NCBI GenBank assembly: GCA_036489565.1
Contig: DASXFN010000019.1
Span: forward strand, 41,084 to 105,083
Origin: JAICKN01 sp036489565
GTDB taxonomy: Bacteria > Acidobacteriota > Terriglobia > Terriglobales > Acidobacteriaceae
Direction: 5' to 3'
Length of the DNA: 64,000 bases
The notes below the pieces were generated by a model. That model searched no databases and had not been told where the DNA came from. It saw nothing but the letters and a program-made list of their open reading frames with translations. Position 1 is the stretch's first letter; each line of letters begins with the position of its first letter. A program made the translations under genes and the position numbers. Positions 36,443-45,574 of this stretch are shown here, piece by piece.

Positions 36443-36494
36443 CGTTCAGCAGAGGAATTCGTTATACTTTTCCTGTGCAGCGCGTGGAGAGAAA

Positions 36495-37271
36495 ATGTCT
36501 CTTTCAGCGGTGATTGTGGATGATGAGCAGTTGGCGCGGGATGAACTCGCTTTCTTGCTGAAGAATGTGGGCGATGTAGATGTGGTCGCCCAGGGCAAGA
36601 ATGGCGTGGAAGGCGTCAACCTGATTCGCGAGCACAATCCTGACTTGGTTTTTCTGGATGTGCAGATGCCCGGTCTGGATGGGTTCGGCGTCATCAAAAA
36701 GCTGCTGGATAAAAAACTGCCTCTGCCAAAAATCGTCTTTGCCACCGCGTTTGACCAGTATGCCGTGAAGGCGTTCGAGGTCAACGCGGTGGATTATTTG
36801 CTTAAGCCTTTCGACCGCCAGCGCGTGGCGCAATCCATCCAGAAAGCGCGCGCGAAAATGGAAGCCAAAGATGGATCGTCGGACAAACTGGAAAATCTGG
36901 TGAGGCTGCTGGAGTCGCAGAAGCCGACTTCTAAAATTTTGCTGAAGGCGGCGGGGCGATTGTTTTTAGTGAGCCAGAAAGACATTTGCTTTGCCTCCAT
37001 TGAAGACGGCATCATTTCGGTGATTACGAGCGGAGCAAGCGGCATGGAAGGTCAATCGAATTGCCGCACACTGGAAGAGTTGCTCGATAGTCTCGATCCC
37101 AATCTGTTCTGGCGCGCGCACCGGTCTTACCTTGTAAACATTAACCGGATTAAAGAAGTCGTGCCCTGGTTCAAGAGTTCTTATCAACTCCGCATGGATG
37201 ACAAGAAGCAAACGGAAATTCCAGTGAGCCGCGCTCAGACCAAGCGACTGCGGGAATTGTTTGGCCTTTAG
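36495..37271 (+). CDS. LytTR-family response regulator
   Basis: Two-component regulator. The 258-residue protein has a receiver domain (SAVIVDDEQLARDELAFLL, phospho-acceptor in DLVFLDVQMPGLDGF, then KIVFATAFDQYAVKAFEVNAVDYLLKPF) and a C-terminal LytTR DNA-binding domain (KDICFASIEDGIISVITS, FWRAHRSYLVNINRIKEVVPW, ELRMDDKK-like YQLRMDDKKQTEIPVSR). All receiver active-site residues appear present. GGAGAG lies just before the ATG. No histidine kinase is adjacent, so it is an orphan here; it may control the receptor genes downstream, which is a guess. Confidence 0.92.
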   Translation: MSLSAVIVDDEQLARDELAFLLKNVGDVDVVAQGKNGVEGVNLIREHNPDLVFLDVQMPGLDGFGVIKKLLDKKLPLPKIVFATAFDQYAVKAFEVNAVDYLLKPFDRQRVAQSIQKARAKMEAKDGSSDKLENLVRLLESQKPTSKILLKAAGRLFLVSQKDICFASIEDGIISVITSGASGMEGQSNCRTLEELLDSLDPNLFWRAHRSYLVNINRIKEVVPWFKSSYQLRMDDKKQTEIPVSRAQTKRLRELFGL

Positions 37272-37433
37272 GGCTGGCCTTGATCGCGTCGCGTCATGTT
37301 ACTTTTGGTTGAACTTCTCCTGACTTTTTACCCATTCTTAATTAGCGTCCTCCTAAAATAAGTGCAACTTTCATAATCGAGAAGGCATCTGGTGTAGATA
37401 ATCTCCCTGCATTTGAACGGTTAGGACAATCAC

Positions 37434-37739
37434 TTGTACTTGAATGAAAACCGAATACGGCGCGAGTGGCACATCAAGTCTCTGGTGTTGATGTGTGTAT
37501 TGATCGTTGCATTCGTGGGTTTTGTTCAGGCCGTCCACGTTCATACGGACAATTCCAAAGTTTCCACCCAAGATTGCACAATTTGTTCGGTAGCGCACTC
37601 GGGCGTTATCCAGTCAGTTTCAGTTTCTCCCATTCCGGTTTTTCACCGGATTGTTGCTGCTTTGCAATTGCCGAAGATTTTCCATCAATCTTCTGGATAT
37701 GTTTTCTCTCTCCGCATTCGTCCGCCTCCCGCGGTTTAG
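37434..37739 (+). CDS. Small membrane/secreted His-Cys protein (DUF2946-like)
   Basis: A 101-residue protein with one hydrophobic segment (LVLMCVLIVAFVGFVQA), followed by VHVHTDNSKVSTQDCTICSVAH and a Pro/Arg-rich end (SLRIRPPPAV). The HxH, CxxC and nearby His look like a soft-metal binding set, and the layout resembles DUF2946 proteins seen near copper genes. The start is TTG at 37434 or 37440, with AGGA suitably upstream. It ends about 70 bases before the TonB-dependent receptor and is probably in its transcript. Metal binding is inference. Confidence 0.65.
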   Translation: MYLNENRIRREWHIKSLVLMCVLIVAFVGFVQAVHVHTDNSKVSTQDCTICSVAHSGVIQSVSVSPIPVFHRIVAALQLPKIFHQSSGYVFSLRIRPPPAV

Positions 37740-37808
37740 GGCTTTTCAAAGAACCGATTCCAAAAATTCATATTCGTTCTTTATTTCCCTAATTCCTTAG
37801 GAGGAATC

Positions 37809-40529
37809 ATGCTGGCTTCATATAAGAAGCCGCTTTATGCGGCTTTTGCGGTCGTCTTTTTTTTAGCGTTGGGTGTGAACTTAAATGCGCAGTCGGGCAG
37901 CTCAACATCGGTCACTGGTACTGTACTGGACCCATCAGGAGCGGTGGTCCCCGGCGTCACCGTCGAAATCCATAATCCGGTCAGCGATTTTGACAGGACC
38001 GCGACCACTGACAATGCGGGAGAGTTTTTAATTCCGAATGTTCCGTTTAATCCTTACCACCTGACGGTGAGCGGCGCGGGGTTCGCGGCTTACGTAAAAG
38101 ACATTGAAGTCCGCTCCATCGTCCCAGTGGACCTCAAGATCAGCCTGAAAGTTTCAGGGTCGGCGGAGACGGTCACAGTTGAGAGTGGCGGTGATCTCGT
38201 GGAAAATGATTCAACCTTCCATACGGACGTGGACCGGGGGCTGTTCGACAAGCTTCCCATTGAAAGTTCCTCCTCGTCGGTGAGTTCGCTGGTAACGCTG
38301 GCGACACCGGGAGTTGCCGCGGACTCAAACGGACTCTTCCATGGGCTCGGAGACCATGCGGAAAATTCATTTTCCGTGGATGGGCAGCCCATTACCGACC
38401 AGCAGAGCAAGGTGTTCTCCAATCAAATTCCGCTGGATTCGGTGGAGTCAATGGAAGTAATCTCCGGCGCACCACCGGCGGAATATGGTGACAAAACGAG
38501 TGTGGTGATCAACGTGACGACGCGTTCCGGCCAGGGTATGACCACGCCAAAAGGGAGCGTCACTACTTCCTACGGATCGTTTGGTTCGTCGAACCTGGAT
38601 TTCAACCTGGGCTATGGAGGCGAGAATTGGGGAAATTTTATTTCCGCCAGCGGCCTGAACAGCGGCCGGTTTCTCGATCCGCCGGAATTCGTGGTCATGC
38701 ATGACAAAGGCAATGAAGAAAATCTTTTCGACCGCCTGGATTTCCAATTTTCCAAAATTGATTCTCTTCATCTCAACCTGGGCTTGACCCGCTCGTGGTT
38801 TCAAACGCCGAATTCCTATGACTCGCAATACGCAACTCCGTGGAACGGAGTGATCGTCTCCAACGGAGGGCTTGGTCCCAATGGGCTTCCCGTGGGCCCG
38901 ACCGACCAGCGTTCGCAGATCAGGACTTTTAATATTGCGCCGTCGTGGACGCGGCTGGTGAGCAACACGACCGTGTTCACTCTGGGCGCGTTCGTCCGGC
39001 ACGACCAATACAACTACTATCCCAGCGGCAATCCCTTCGCCGACCTTGGAGCGCCAGGGCTGCAGAGCGAGACGGTTGGCCAGGATCGCACGCTGACCAA
39101 TGCGGGCGTGCGCTCCGACGTTTCTTACGTGAAAGGCATTCACAACATTAAAGCGGGGGCCACTTACGAGCAGACGTTTCTCAATGAGCACGACAGCGTG
39201 GGGATTGTGGATCCAACCTTGCTACCTTCACTCGCGGATGAAAATGGTAATCCCTGCTTCGTGAACGGCGCGGCGCTGGCCGCTCCTTGCACTACGCTTC
39301 TTCCTTATGATTTGACCCAGCCGGGAGGAGGAAGTCTGTTCAACTTCAATGGCCATACCGATGTAAAGGAGCTTGCCCTTTATTTGCAAGACACGATCAC
39401 CAAAGGAAGCTGGTCATTCAACCTGGGAGTGCGTGGGGATTTTTACAATGGCCTTACAACCCACAAAGAAGCTGAACCGCGTTTAGGAATTGCGTACAAC
39501 ATCAAGCCGACAAATACCGTGCTGCGTGTTTCTTACGCTCGCACTCTGGAAACTCCCTTTAATGAGAACCTGGTGCTTTCCAGCATCGGGTGCGGCGACG
39601 CTGTTTTGAACCCGCTTCTTTTGTGCTCCTCGGCGGTATCGAATCCGTTGAGCCCCGGCTGGCGCAATGAATTTCATGCCGGAGTGCAACAGGCGCTCGG
39701 AAGGTATCTGGTATTCTCCGGCGAGTACATCTGGAAGTACACGCACAATGCTTACGACTTCAGCGTGCTGGGCGCGACGCCGATCACCTTTCCTATTGAA
39801 TGGAACAATTCCAAGATTCCGGGATTCGCGGGCCGCGTGAGCGTACCGAACTTCCATGGATTTACCGCGCTCATGGTTTTCTCCAGCGTCGCGGCGCGCT
39901 TTTTTACTCCGCAAATTGGCGGAGCTGGCGCGGTCCCGTTCGCCATTGGGCCGTTCCGGATTGATCACGATGAACTGTTCAATGAGACTGCCCACATGCA
40001 ATATCAACCATGGAAGCAAGGCCCATGGGTTGGTTTCAACTGGCGATATGACAGCGGGCTGGTAGCCGGACCCGCGCCATGCGCGGGAGGCAACTGCGCC
40101 AATGGGCCAGCGGGTAACGATACGATGGTGGATGTCTCGGGACTGAGCCCGGACCAGCAATTTGAGGCCGGACTATTTTGCGGTTCCGTCCATGCCGCGC
40201 CGCCGAGTGCGACAAATCCCATAGGCTCGCCAATCAGCCTGACCGGCGTGTGCCCAGCCTCGCAGTACGGATCATCGCTGATAACGATTCCCGCGCCCGG
40301 CGCCGAAGACGACGACCACAACCCGCCGCGCATTGCGCCACGGAGTGTGTATGACCTGGCAATCGGGCACGATAACTTGTTCCATGGAGACAAGTACCAG
40401 TGGAACGCGCGATTTACTGTCATCAATTTGACAAATAAATACGCGCTATACAACTTCCTCTCCACCTTCAGTGGAACCCACTATCTGACGCCGCGCAGCT
40501 ATACGGCCCAGATTGGATTTAATTTTTAG
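37809..40529 (+). CDS. TonB-dependent receptor with N-terminal carboxypeptidase-regulatory-like domain
   Basis: Large outer-membrane receptor. The 906-residue protein has a signal peptide ending LGVNLNAQS, a CarboxypepD_reg-like domain (TSVTGTVLDPSGAVVPGVTV, GEFLIPNVPFNPYHLTVSG), a plug domain (HAENSFSVDGQPITDQQ, VESMEVISGAPPAEYGDKTS) and a barrel of about 650 residues ending in aromatic YTAQIGFNF. This architecture is the acidobacterial Oar-like type. A strong AGGAGG at 37799-37804 stands five bases before the ATG. The cargo is unknown; the small His/Cys protein upstream hints at a metal. No TonB/ExbBD genes are adjacent. Confidence 0.9.
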   Translation: MLASYKKPLYAAFAVVFFLALGVNLNAQSGSSTSVTGTVLDPSGAVVPGVTVEIHNPVSDFDRTATTDNAGEFLIPNVPFNPYHLTVSGAGFAAYVKDIEVRSIVPVDLKISLKVSGSAETVTVESGGDLVENDSTFHTDVDRGLFDKLPIESSSSSVSSLVTLATPGVAADSNGLFHGLGDHAENSFSVDGQPITDQQSKVFSNQIPLDSVESMEVISGAPPAEYGDKTSVVINVTTRSGQGMTTPKGSVTTSYGSFGSSNLDFNLGYGGENWGNFISASGLNSGRFLDPPEFVVMHDKGNEENLFDRLDFQFSKIDSLHLNLGLTRSWFQTPNSYDSQYATPWNGVIVSNGGLGPNGLPVGPTDQRSQIRTFNIAPSWTRLVSNTTVFTLGAFVRHDQYNYYPSGNPFADLGAPGLQSETVGQDRTLTNAGVRSDVSYVKGIHNIKAGATYEQTFLNEHDSVGIVDPTLLPSLADENGNPCFVNGAALAAPCTTLLPYDLTQPGGGSLFNFNGHTDVKELALYLQDTITKGSWSFNLGVRGDFYNGLTTHKEAEPRLGIAYNIKPTNTVLRVSYARTLETPFNENLVLSSIGCGDAVLNPLLLCSSAVSNPLSPGWRNEFHAGVQQALGRYLVFSGEYIWKYTHNAYDFSVLGATPITFPIEWNNSKIPGFAGRVSVPNFHGFTALMVFSSVAARFFTPQIGGAGAVPFAIGPFRIDHDELFNETAHMQYQPWKQGPWVGFNWRYDSGLVAGPAPCAGGNCANGPAGNDTMVDVSGLSPDQQFEAGLFCGSVHAAPPSATNPIGSPISLTGVCPASQYGSSLITIPAPGAEDDDHNPPRIAPRSVYDLAIGHDNLFHGDKYQWNARFTVINLTNKYALYNFLSTFSGTHYLTPRSYTAQIGFNF

Positions 40530-40552
40530 GAGCGTACCTTTGGAGTGATCAC

Positions 40553-40586
40553 AATGGAGCGTCCGCAAAATGTATGGCGCTCCATT
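40553..40586. terminator. Possible hairpin terminator
   Basis: A 9-bp stem AATGGAGCG/CGCTCCATT with a 16-base loop, followed by ATTTCATT, just after the receptor gene and before the convergent recO end. The U-tract is weak and the loop long, so termination is only possible. Confidence 0.45.
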
Positions 40587-40657
40587 ATTTCATTCAGGGA
40601 AATGTGAATCGTACGGCCGGCGCCAATTTTTCGGCACTGAACTTCATGCGCTTGCGA

Positions 40658-41401
40658 TCAAGGGCCCATCTTTTCCAGCATACCCGCCGTTACCAACTTT
40701 TTCTCAATATGGCGTTGCAGCGTTTGCAGCAGGAATTTGCGCAGATCGGCCGCGCGAGATTTTGGCCAGCCTGGCCCGGCAAAGTTTTCCGCAGGTGCGC
40801 GAAACATTTGCGCGGCCAGGGCCCGCGATTCGGCGGAAATTTCGGATGAAGCCAGTCGCTTGTCATCCGGGCACAGCAGCCCGTCGGTGAGGGCGTGGAA
40901 AAATGCTGGTCTTCCGTTCAGCCCACGCCCGCAGACAATGCATTCGGAAAGGTCCGGCAGATATCCCATCAGCCGCGTCATCCACAACTCAAAGTAAGTA
41001 ATGGGCATCCAGAAGGGCGGCTCCTCCAACTGCTCCAGAACGGACAATGACAAGCGGAAGGCCGCATCGTTGGCTTCCCGGTCGGGAAGAAGTTCATCCA
41101 GCAACTCGGCGACGTGGGCCAATGCTATGGCGCGCGGGTAGGTGACCTGGGTGCCGAGCGGCGAGTCGAGCACATCGCAGGAGTCCAACCGAGCCAGCTC
41201 CTGCCGTTCGCGGTCTTCATAATAGGCGCGAACATACGTGAGCGGCTCGAGCGCGCCGCTGAAGCGCCGCTTTGACTTCTTGGCAGAGCGGGCCACGGCG
41301 TGTACTTTTCCTTCCAGACGGGTAAAAAACGTGACGAGGAGGTCCGCTTCCCGCAGCGGGTAAGTACGCAAAATGATCGCTTCCGATTCCTTCAGCGGCA
41401 T
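40658..41401 (-). CDS. recO: DNA repair protein RecO
   Basis: Recombination mediator acting with RecF and RecR to load RecA. The 247-residue product has an N-terminal OB fold (ESEAIILRTYPLREADLLVTFFTR, GKVHAVARSAKKSKRRF), a helical domain, and a cysteine-bearing turn SECIVCGRGLNGRPAFF with DGLLCPDD, a partial zinc-finger. Family recognition is clear. It is transcribed toward the receptor gene and away from the aminotransferase gene. Confidence 0.92.
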   Translation of the reverse strand: MPLKESEAIILRTYPLREADLLVTFFTRLEGKVHAVARSAKKSKRRFSGALEPLTYVRAYYEDRERQELARLDSCDVLDSPLGTQVTYPRAIALAHVAELLDELLPDREANDAAFRLSLSVLEQLEEPPFWMPITYFELWMTRLMGYLPDLSECIVCGRGLNGRPAFFHALTDGLLCPDDKRLASSEISAESRALAAQMFRAPAENFAGPGWPKSRAADLRKFLLQTLQRHIEKKLVTAGMLEKMGP

Positions 41402-41584
41402 TCATGCCTTGCGGAGCAAAACAAAATTGTAAATGGAGCGTTAGCGAATGGGAAACAGGCCGGATAATGACGGTAGGGGCTGGTGCAAATCTCTGGTGCA
41501 TCAGTATCTGAGAATTCCCGGGCAGAGATAGGGCGTTCCAGTAGCAACCCTCACGACTTCTGGATTATGCTTTGATAGGAAATT

Positions 41585-42742
41585 ATGAAAGTTCCACTAC
41601 TCGATCTCAAGGCCCAGTACGCAGCCATTAAAGCCGATATTGAAGCGGCCATTGCCGAAGTGCTCGACACCCAGCAATTCATACTGGGCCCAAAGGTAGA
41701 ACAGTGTGAATCAGCGATTGCGGCCTATTCCGCTTGCGCCTATGGAATCGGAGTTTCTTCTGGCAGTGACGCGCTTCTCGCATGTCTGATGGCGGAGAAC
41801 ATCGGATCCGGTGACGAAGTCATCACCACTCCTTACACATTTTTCGCCACCGCGGGCGCAATTGCGCGGGTTGGAGCAACCCCGATTTTTGTGGATATCA
41901 ATCCTGCCACCTACAACATTGACACGGCTCAGATCGGCGCGAAGATCACAAAGAAAACCCGCGCGATAATTCCTGTACATCTCTACGGTCAAATGGCTGA
42001 TATGGCACCGATCATGCAGATAGCCGAAGACCACAAGATGATTGTGATCGAAGATGCAGCTCAAGCGATAGGCGCGGAACACAATGGCAAGCGGGCTGGT
42101 TCCATTGGCCACTACGGATGTTTTTCATTCTTTCCGTCGAAAAATTTGGGAGCCGCGGGAGACGGAGGAATGATCGTTACAAATGATGCAGGACGCGCGC
42201 AGAAGCTGCGCATTCTGCGCAACCACGGATCTGAGCCGAAGTACTTCCACAAAGTCGTCGGAGGCAATTTTCGGCTGGATGCGATTCAGGCAGCGATTGT
42301 CACCGTTAAGCTTCGTTACCTTGACAGCTGGACGGAAAGCAGGCAGCGCAACGCGAAGAAGTATGAGCAGCTTTTTGCCGAGGCCAAGGTGCCGGTCATT
42401 ACTCCATCAGTCGTAACGGACAGACACATCTTTAATCAGTATGTAATCCGCGTTTCGCGGCGTAACGAGTTGCAGACGTATTTGCATGAAAAAGGAATCG
42501 GCACGGAAATTTATTATCCCGTACCGCTGCATCTTCAGGAATGTTTCGCATACCTTGGATATGTACCGGGCGCTCTTCCAGAAAGCGAGCGAGCCGCGAA
42601 GGATACGTTGGCACTGCCAATTTATCCGGAATTGGCTTCGAAACAGTTGGAGTATGTGGTGGATTGCATCGGAGAATTTATGACTGCAAGTTCCTCCACA
42701 GGTGGCAGAGACAACGAGTTACAAGAAGCACCGCGCAGATGA
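41585..42742 (+). CDS. DegT/DnrJ/EryC1/StrS-family sugar aminotransferase
   Basis: PLP-dependent aminotransferase that usually makes amino sugars on nucleotide-sugar intermediates for surface polysaccharides. The 385-residue product has MKVPLLDLKAQYAAIKADIE, GVSSGSDALLACLMA, IEDAAQAIGAEHNGK and the lysine-containing FSFFPSKNLGAAGDGGMI. Substrate cannot be read off; WbpE/WlbC-like enzymes acting on UDP-sugars look similar. It is 12 kb from the exopolysaccharide operon on the right, so a link is only suggestive. modA-like follows 44 bases later. Confidence 0.9.
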   Translation: MKVPLLDLKAQYAAIKADIEAAIAEVLDTQQFILGPKVEQCESAIAAYSACAYGIGVSSGSDALLACLMAENIGSGDEVITTPYTFFATAGAIARVGATPIFVDINPATYNIDTAQIGAKITKKTRAIIPVHLYGQMADMAPIMQIAEDHKMIVIEDAAQAIGAEHNGKRAGSIGHYGCFSFFPSKNLGAAGDGGMIVTNDAGRAQKLRILRNHGSEPKYFHKVVGGNFRLDAIQAAIVTVKLRYLDSWTESRQRNAKKYEQLFAEAKVPVITPSVVTDRHIFNQYVIRVSRRNELQTYLHEKGIGTEIYYPVPLHLQECFAYLGYVPGALPESERAAKDTLALPIYPELASKQLEYVVDCIGEFMTASSSTGGRDNELQEAPRR

Positions 42743-42786
42743 TATCCGTTGGTTCCGCGATTTAAATCTGAATGTGGAGAGGACAG

Positions 42787-43557
42787 ATGATGACGGTTCT
42801 ACGCCGCCTGGCAATAATTCTGATAATCGTTCTCTTCGTGTCAAATGCTTTCGCAGCAGACGAAATCCTGGTCGCGGCGGCATCGGACCTGCAATTCGCT
42901 CTGCCCGAACTGGCCCAGAAATTCGAGAAGCAAACCGGCGTCAAAGTGAACCTGACATTCGGTTCATCGGGAAACTTTACCACCCAGATTAGAAATGGCG
43001 CGCCGTTTGATCTATTTTTCTCCGCGGACCTTAACTATCCACGCCAGCTTGCCGCCGATGGCCTTGCCGACCCAGCCACCCTGTATCACTATGCCGATGG
43101 GAAAATTGTTTTGTGGGCGCCAATCACCTCCAAACTTGATTTGCAGCGAGGATTCAATGTCCTGTTACAGCCGGGTGTCCACAAGATTTCCATTGCGAAC
43201 CCTGCGCATGCTCCTTATGGAAGGGCCGCGGTTGCCGCGCTTCAGCATGAGAATCTTTACGAAAAGGTAGAAACGAAGCTGGTATTGGGGGAAAATATTT
43301 CACAGGCGGCGCAATTTGTTCAAAGCGGAAACGCCGATGTGGGTATCATCGCGCTATCTTTGGCCCTTGCGCCGTCGGCGCGGGGGAAGGGAAAGTACTA
43401 CGAGGTCCCTGCCGCCGATTATCCGCCGATCCAGCAAGGTGTTGTGCTTCTAAAAAGCTCCGCTCACAAATCCGTTGCAGTAAAATTCCTGAATTTCCTC
43501 AAGACGCCCGAGTCACAAGCCTTGCTCGCGCATTTTGGATTTTCTTTTACGCAATAA
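42787..43557 (+). CDS. modA: Molybdate ABC transporter substrate-binding protein-like (ModA)
   Basis: Periplasmic oxyanion-binding protein. The 256-residue product has a signal peptide (LAIILIIVLFVSNAFAAD) and the ModA pattern ILVAAASDLQFALPELAQKF, NLTFGSSGNFTTQI, PFDLFFSADLNYP and IANPAHAPYGRAAVAAL; the early AAASD and FGSSG serines are the anion-site residues. I chose ATG 42787 over 42772 because GGAGAGGACAG sits right before it. No modB or modC is adjacent, so the permease must be elsewhere, or the protein has another oxyanion as ligand. Confidence 0.87.
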   Translation: MMTVLRRLAIILIIVLFVSNAFAADEILVAAASDLQFALPELAQKFEKQTGVKVNLTFGSSGNFTTQIRNGAPFDLFFSADLNYPRQLAADGLADPATLYHYADGKIVLWAPITSKLDLQRGFNVLLQPGVHKISIANPAHAPYGRAAVAALQHENLYEKVETKLVLGENISQAAQFVQSGNADVGIIALSLALAPSARGKGKYYEVPAADYPPIQQGVVLLKSSAHKSVAVKFLNFLKTPESQALLAHFGFSFTQ

Positions 43558-43735
43558 ATAAGATTCCTCTGCATCGAACCCAGAATTTTCTTCCCCGCAC
43601 GCCCTTAACATGCGCTGCACTCAGCCTGGGCGGTACCAAGCTAACAAATGATGTAAGTACGAAAAGTTTGTTATGGTTAGCGGCAGTATCCAGAATCTGG
43701 ACACTGCGCGCGTGCGATCAGATGAGGCAGAAAGC

Positions 43736-44038
43736 ATGACAACAACCATGGCGAATTGCCGTTACATGCAGTCCGATAGCGTGGTTGCGCGAGTGATCGC
43801 GGGAGAGACTCTCATCGTTCCCGTGCGCGGCGGAGTTGGTGATTTGGCCTCCATTTATAGCTTGAATGAACTGGGAAGTTTTTTATGGCGGCAACTCCAG
43901 CCTGCAAAAACTTGCGAAGAATTGGTCAGCTTGGTTTTGGATGAATACGAAGTAACGGCGGTGACGGCGGAGCAGGATGTGCGAACTTTTCTCGACAAGA
44001 TTAAGGATGCGGGACTGGTTCGTGAGATGGCTGCTTAA
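43736..44038 (+). CDS. PqqD-like peptide chaperone (RiPP recognition element)
   Basis: A roughly 100-residue PqqD-fold protein, the kind that binds the leader of a peptide substrate and presents it to a radical SAM enzyme. Visible landmarks are SVVARVIAGETLIVPVRGG, ASIYSLNELGSFLWRQLQP, CEELVSLVLDEYEV and the closing VRTFLDKIKDAGLVREMAA, matching the strand-helix order of PqqD. The start ATG 43736 has GATGAGGCAG upstream; an earlier ATG at 43673 adds 21 poor residues. It directly precedes the radical SAM gene and the short peptide gene, strongly suggesting one peptide-modifying system. Confidence 0.85.
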   Translation: MTTTMANCRYMQSDSVVARVIAGETLIVPVRGGVGDLASIYSLNELGSFLWRQLQPAKTCEELVSLVLDEYEVTAVTAEQDVRTFLDKIKDAGLVREMAA

Positions 44039-44106
44039 TCGCGTAGCAGGTTGCATTGTCTGGAACGCAACAAGGATGAACGGTAGGGCATGCAAGCGGA
44101 GATTAC

Positions 44107-45372
44107 ATGAACCTTGGCAGTTATACAGAGTTAAGCCGAACGCTCCACCAGCCTGATCACCGCACCCCCCTCGAAGTAACCATGGAAATGACCCACCGCT
44201 GTCCCCTGGAGTGCCAGCATTGCTACAACAATTTGGCGATGGGAGATTTGTCCGCGCGTAACCGCGAGTTGAGTAAGGAAGAATATTTCCGGTTGCTCGA
44301 TGAAATTACCGAGATGGGTTGTTTCTGGCTGTTGTTCACCGGCGGCGAAATTTTTGCCCGGAAAGATTTTCTGGAAATTTATACCTATGCCAAGCAAAAA
44401 GGCCTTCTCATCACTCTGTTTACCAACGGCAATTTGATCAATGAGAAGATCGCCGACTATCTGCTTGAATGGCCGCCTTTCGCGATTGAAATCACGCTGT
44501 ATGGCAGGACGAAAGAAACCTACGAGGCGCTCACGCAAATTCCCGGCAGTTATGAGCGCTGCATGCGGGGCATCAATCTGCTACGCAGCCGCGGATTGCC
44601 ACTCAAGCTAAAGACGGTCGCAACAACCGTGAACAAGCATGAAGTGTTGTCCATGCGAAGTTTTGTGCGGGAAGAGCTCGGCCTGGAATTTAAGTTCGAT
44701 TCGTTGATGAATCCGCGCATTGATTGTTCGCAAAGCCCCTTGGCGGTGCGTTTGTTACCTGAAGAAGTGGTCGCGCTCGATCTGCATTCGCCGGAAACCA
44801 AGGCGGAGTACCGGCGGTTCGCGGAGCAGGGAATCCAATCTTCGCCTCCGTCTAGGGGGAAGGGCAAGAATTCTCTTTATGTTTGCGGCGGCGGCGTTGG
44901 GTCTTTTTCTATTGATCCTTACGGCCGCATGAGTATTTGTGTGCTCTCCAAGGCGGATACCTACGATCTGCGCCGGGGTTCCGTGAAGGAGGGATGGGAG
45001 CAGTTCCTTCTGCAGGTAAGGAAGCGCGAGGCGAAGACCATTTCTAAATGCACCGATTGTCGCCTGCGTAGTCTGTGCGGCATGTGTCCGGCGAATGGAG
45101 AACTGGAAAACGGAGATGCGGAATCGCCGGTGGAATTTTTATGCGAAGTCGCGCATTTGCGCGCGATGGCGTTGGGCTATGAAGTCCCGGCGCACGGGGA
45201 TTGCGCTTTCTGCGAAGGCGGCGACCACTACGAAGCCGCAAAAGAGTCGGCGCGGCGGATTGCCTCCCGTGAAATCGATGTGGGCGAATGGACGGGACCC
45301 GCAGCGGTTTTGCTGCCTATTTTGAATCATTCCACTGCCAGTTCGGGCGGTTGTGGAAGCTGCGGCCATTGA
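44107..45372 (+). CDS. Radical SAM/SPASM peptide-modifying enzyme
   Basis: Predicted to modify a ribosomally made peptide using a [4Fe-4S]/S-adenosylmethionine radical. The 421-residue protein has the radical SAM motif CPLECQHC (Cys 32, 36, 39), FTGGEIFARKDFLEI, and a C-terminal SPASM region with CGGGVGSFSIDPYGRMSIC, then CTDCRLRSLCGMC and a later FLCEVA, enough cysteines for auxiliary clusters. After SPASM an unusual tail carries CAFC and ends SSGGCGSCGH. It lies between the PqqD-like gene (68-base gap) and the peptide gene (8-base gap). The reaction (thioether, C-C link, epimerisation) cannot be told by eye. Confidence 0.9.
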   Translation: MNLGSYTELSRTLHQPDHRTPLEVTMEMTHRCPLECQHCYNNLAMGDLSARNRELSKEEYFRLLDEITEMGCFWLLFTGGEIFARKDFLEIYTYAKQKGLLITLFTNGNLINEKIADYLLEWPPFAIEITLYGRTKETYEALTQIPGSYERCMRGINLLRSRGLPLKLKTVATTVNKHEVLSMRSFVREELGLEFKFDSLMNPRIDCSQSPLAVRLLPEEVVALDLHSPETKAEYRRFAEQGIQSSPPSRGKGKNSLYVCGGGVGSFSIDPYGRMSICVLSKADTYDLRRGSVKEGWEQFLLQVRKREAKTISKCTDCRLRSLCGMCPANGELENGDAESPVEFLCEVAHLRAMALGYEVPAHGDCAFCEGGDHYEAAKESARRIASREIDVGEWTGPAAVLLPILNHSTASSGGCGSCGH

Positions 45373-45380
45373 GGGATTTT

Positions 45381-45557
45381 ATGAAGAATGAGCGCGAAGA
45401 CGGCAAAAGCAAAAAAACGTATCAGCCGCCGGTTTGCGAGACCATCAGTTTGCGCCCTGAAGAGGCGGTGCTGGGGAATTGCAAAAGTATGTTTGTTTCA
45501 GGACCGAGTTTGTCAGTGTGTACGGCATCGGTCGGATGCAGTTCAATCGGTTCCTGA
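45381..45557 (+). CDS. Candidate RiPP precursor peptide (58 residues)
   Basis: A short gene with ATG 45381 and GAGGG about six bases upstream, starting 8 bases after the radical SAM stop. The first 35 residues look like a leader: charged MKNEREDGKSKK, then TYQPPVCETISLRPEEAVLGNCK. The rest, SMFVSGPSLSVCTASVGCSSIGS in two parts, is rich in Ser, Val, Gly and Cys (Cys 47, 53) and ends in serine. The whole peptide has Cys at 19, 34, 47 and 53. The position between radical SAM and kinase genes, and the absence of any domain, support a precursor role. I do not know the class. Confidence 0.75.
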   Translation: MKNEREDGKSKKTYQPPVCETISLRPEEAVLGNCKSMFVSGPSLSVCTASVGCSSIGS

Positions 45558-45574
45558 TTGTGGAGCAATCGTGA

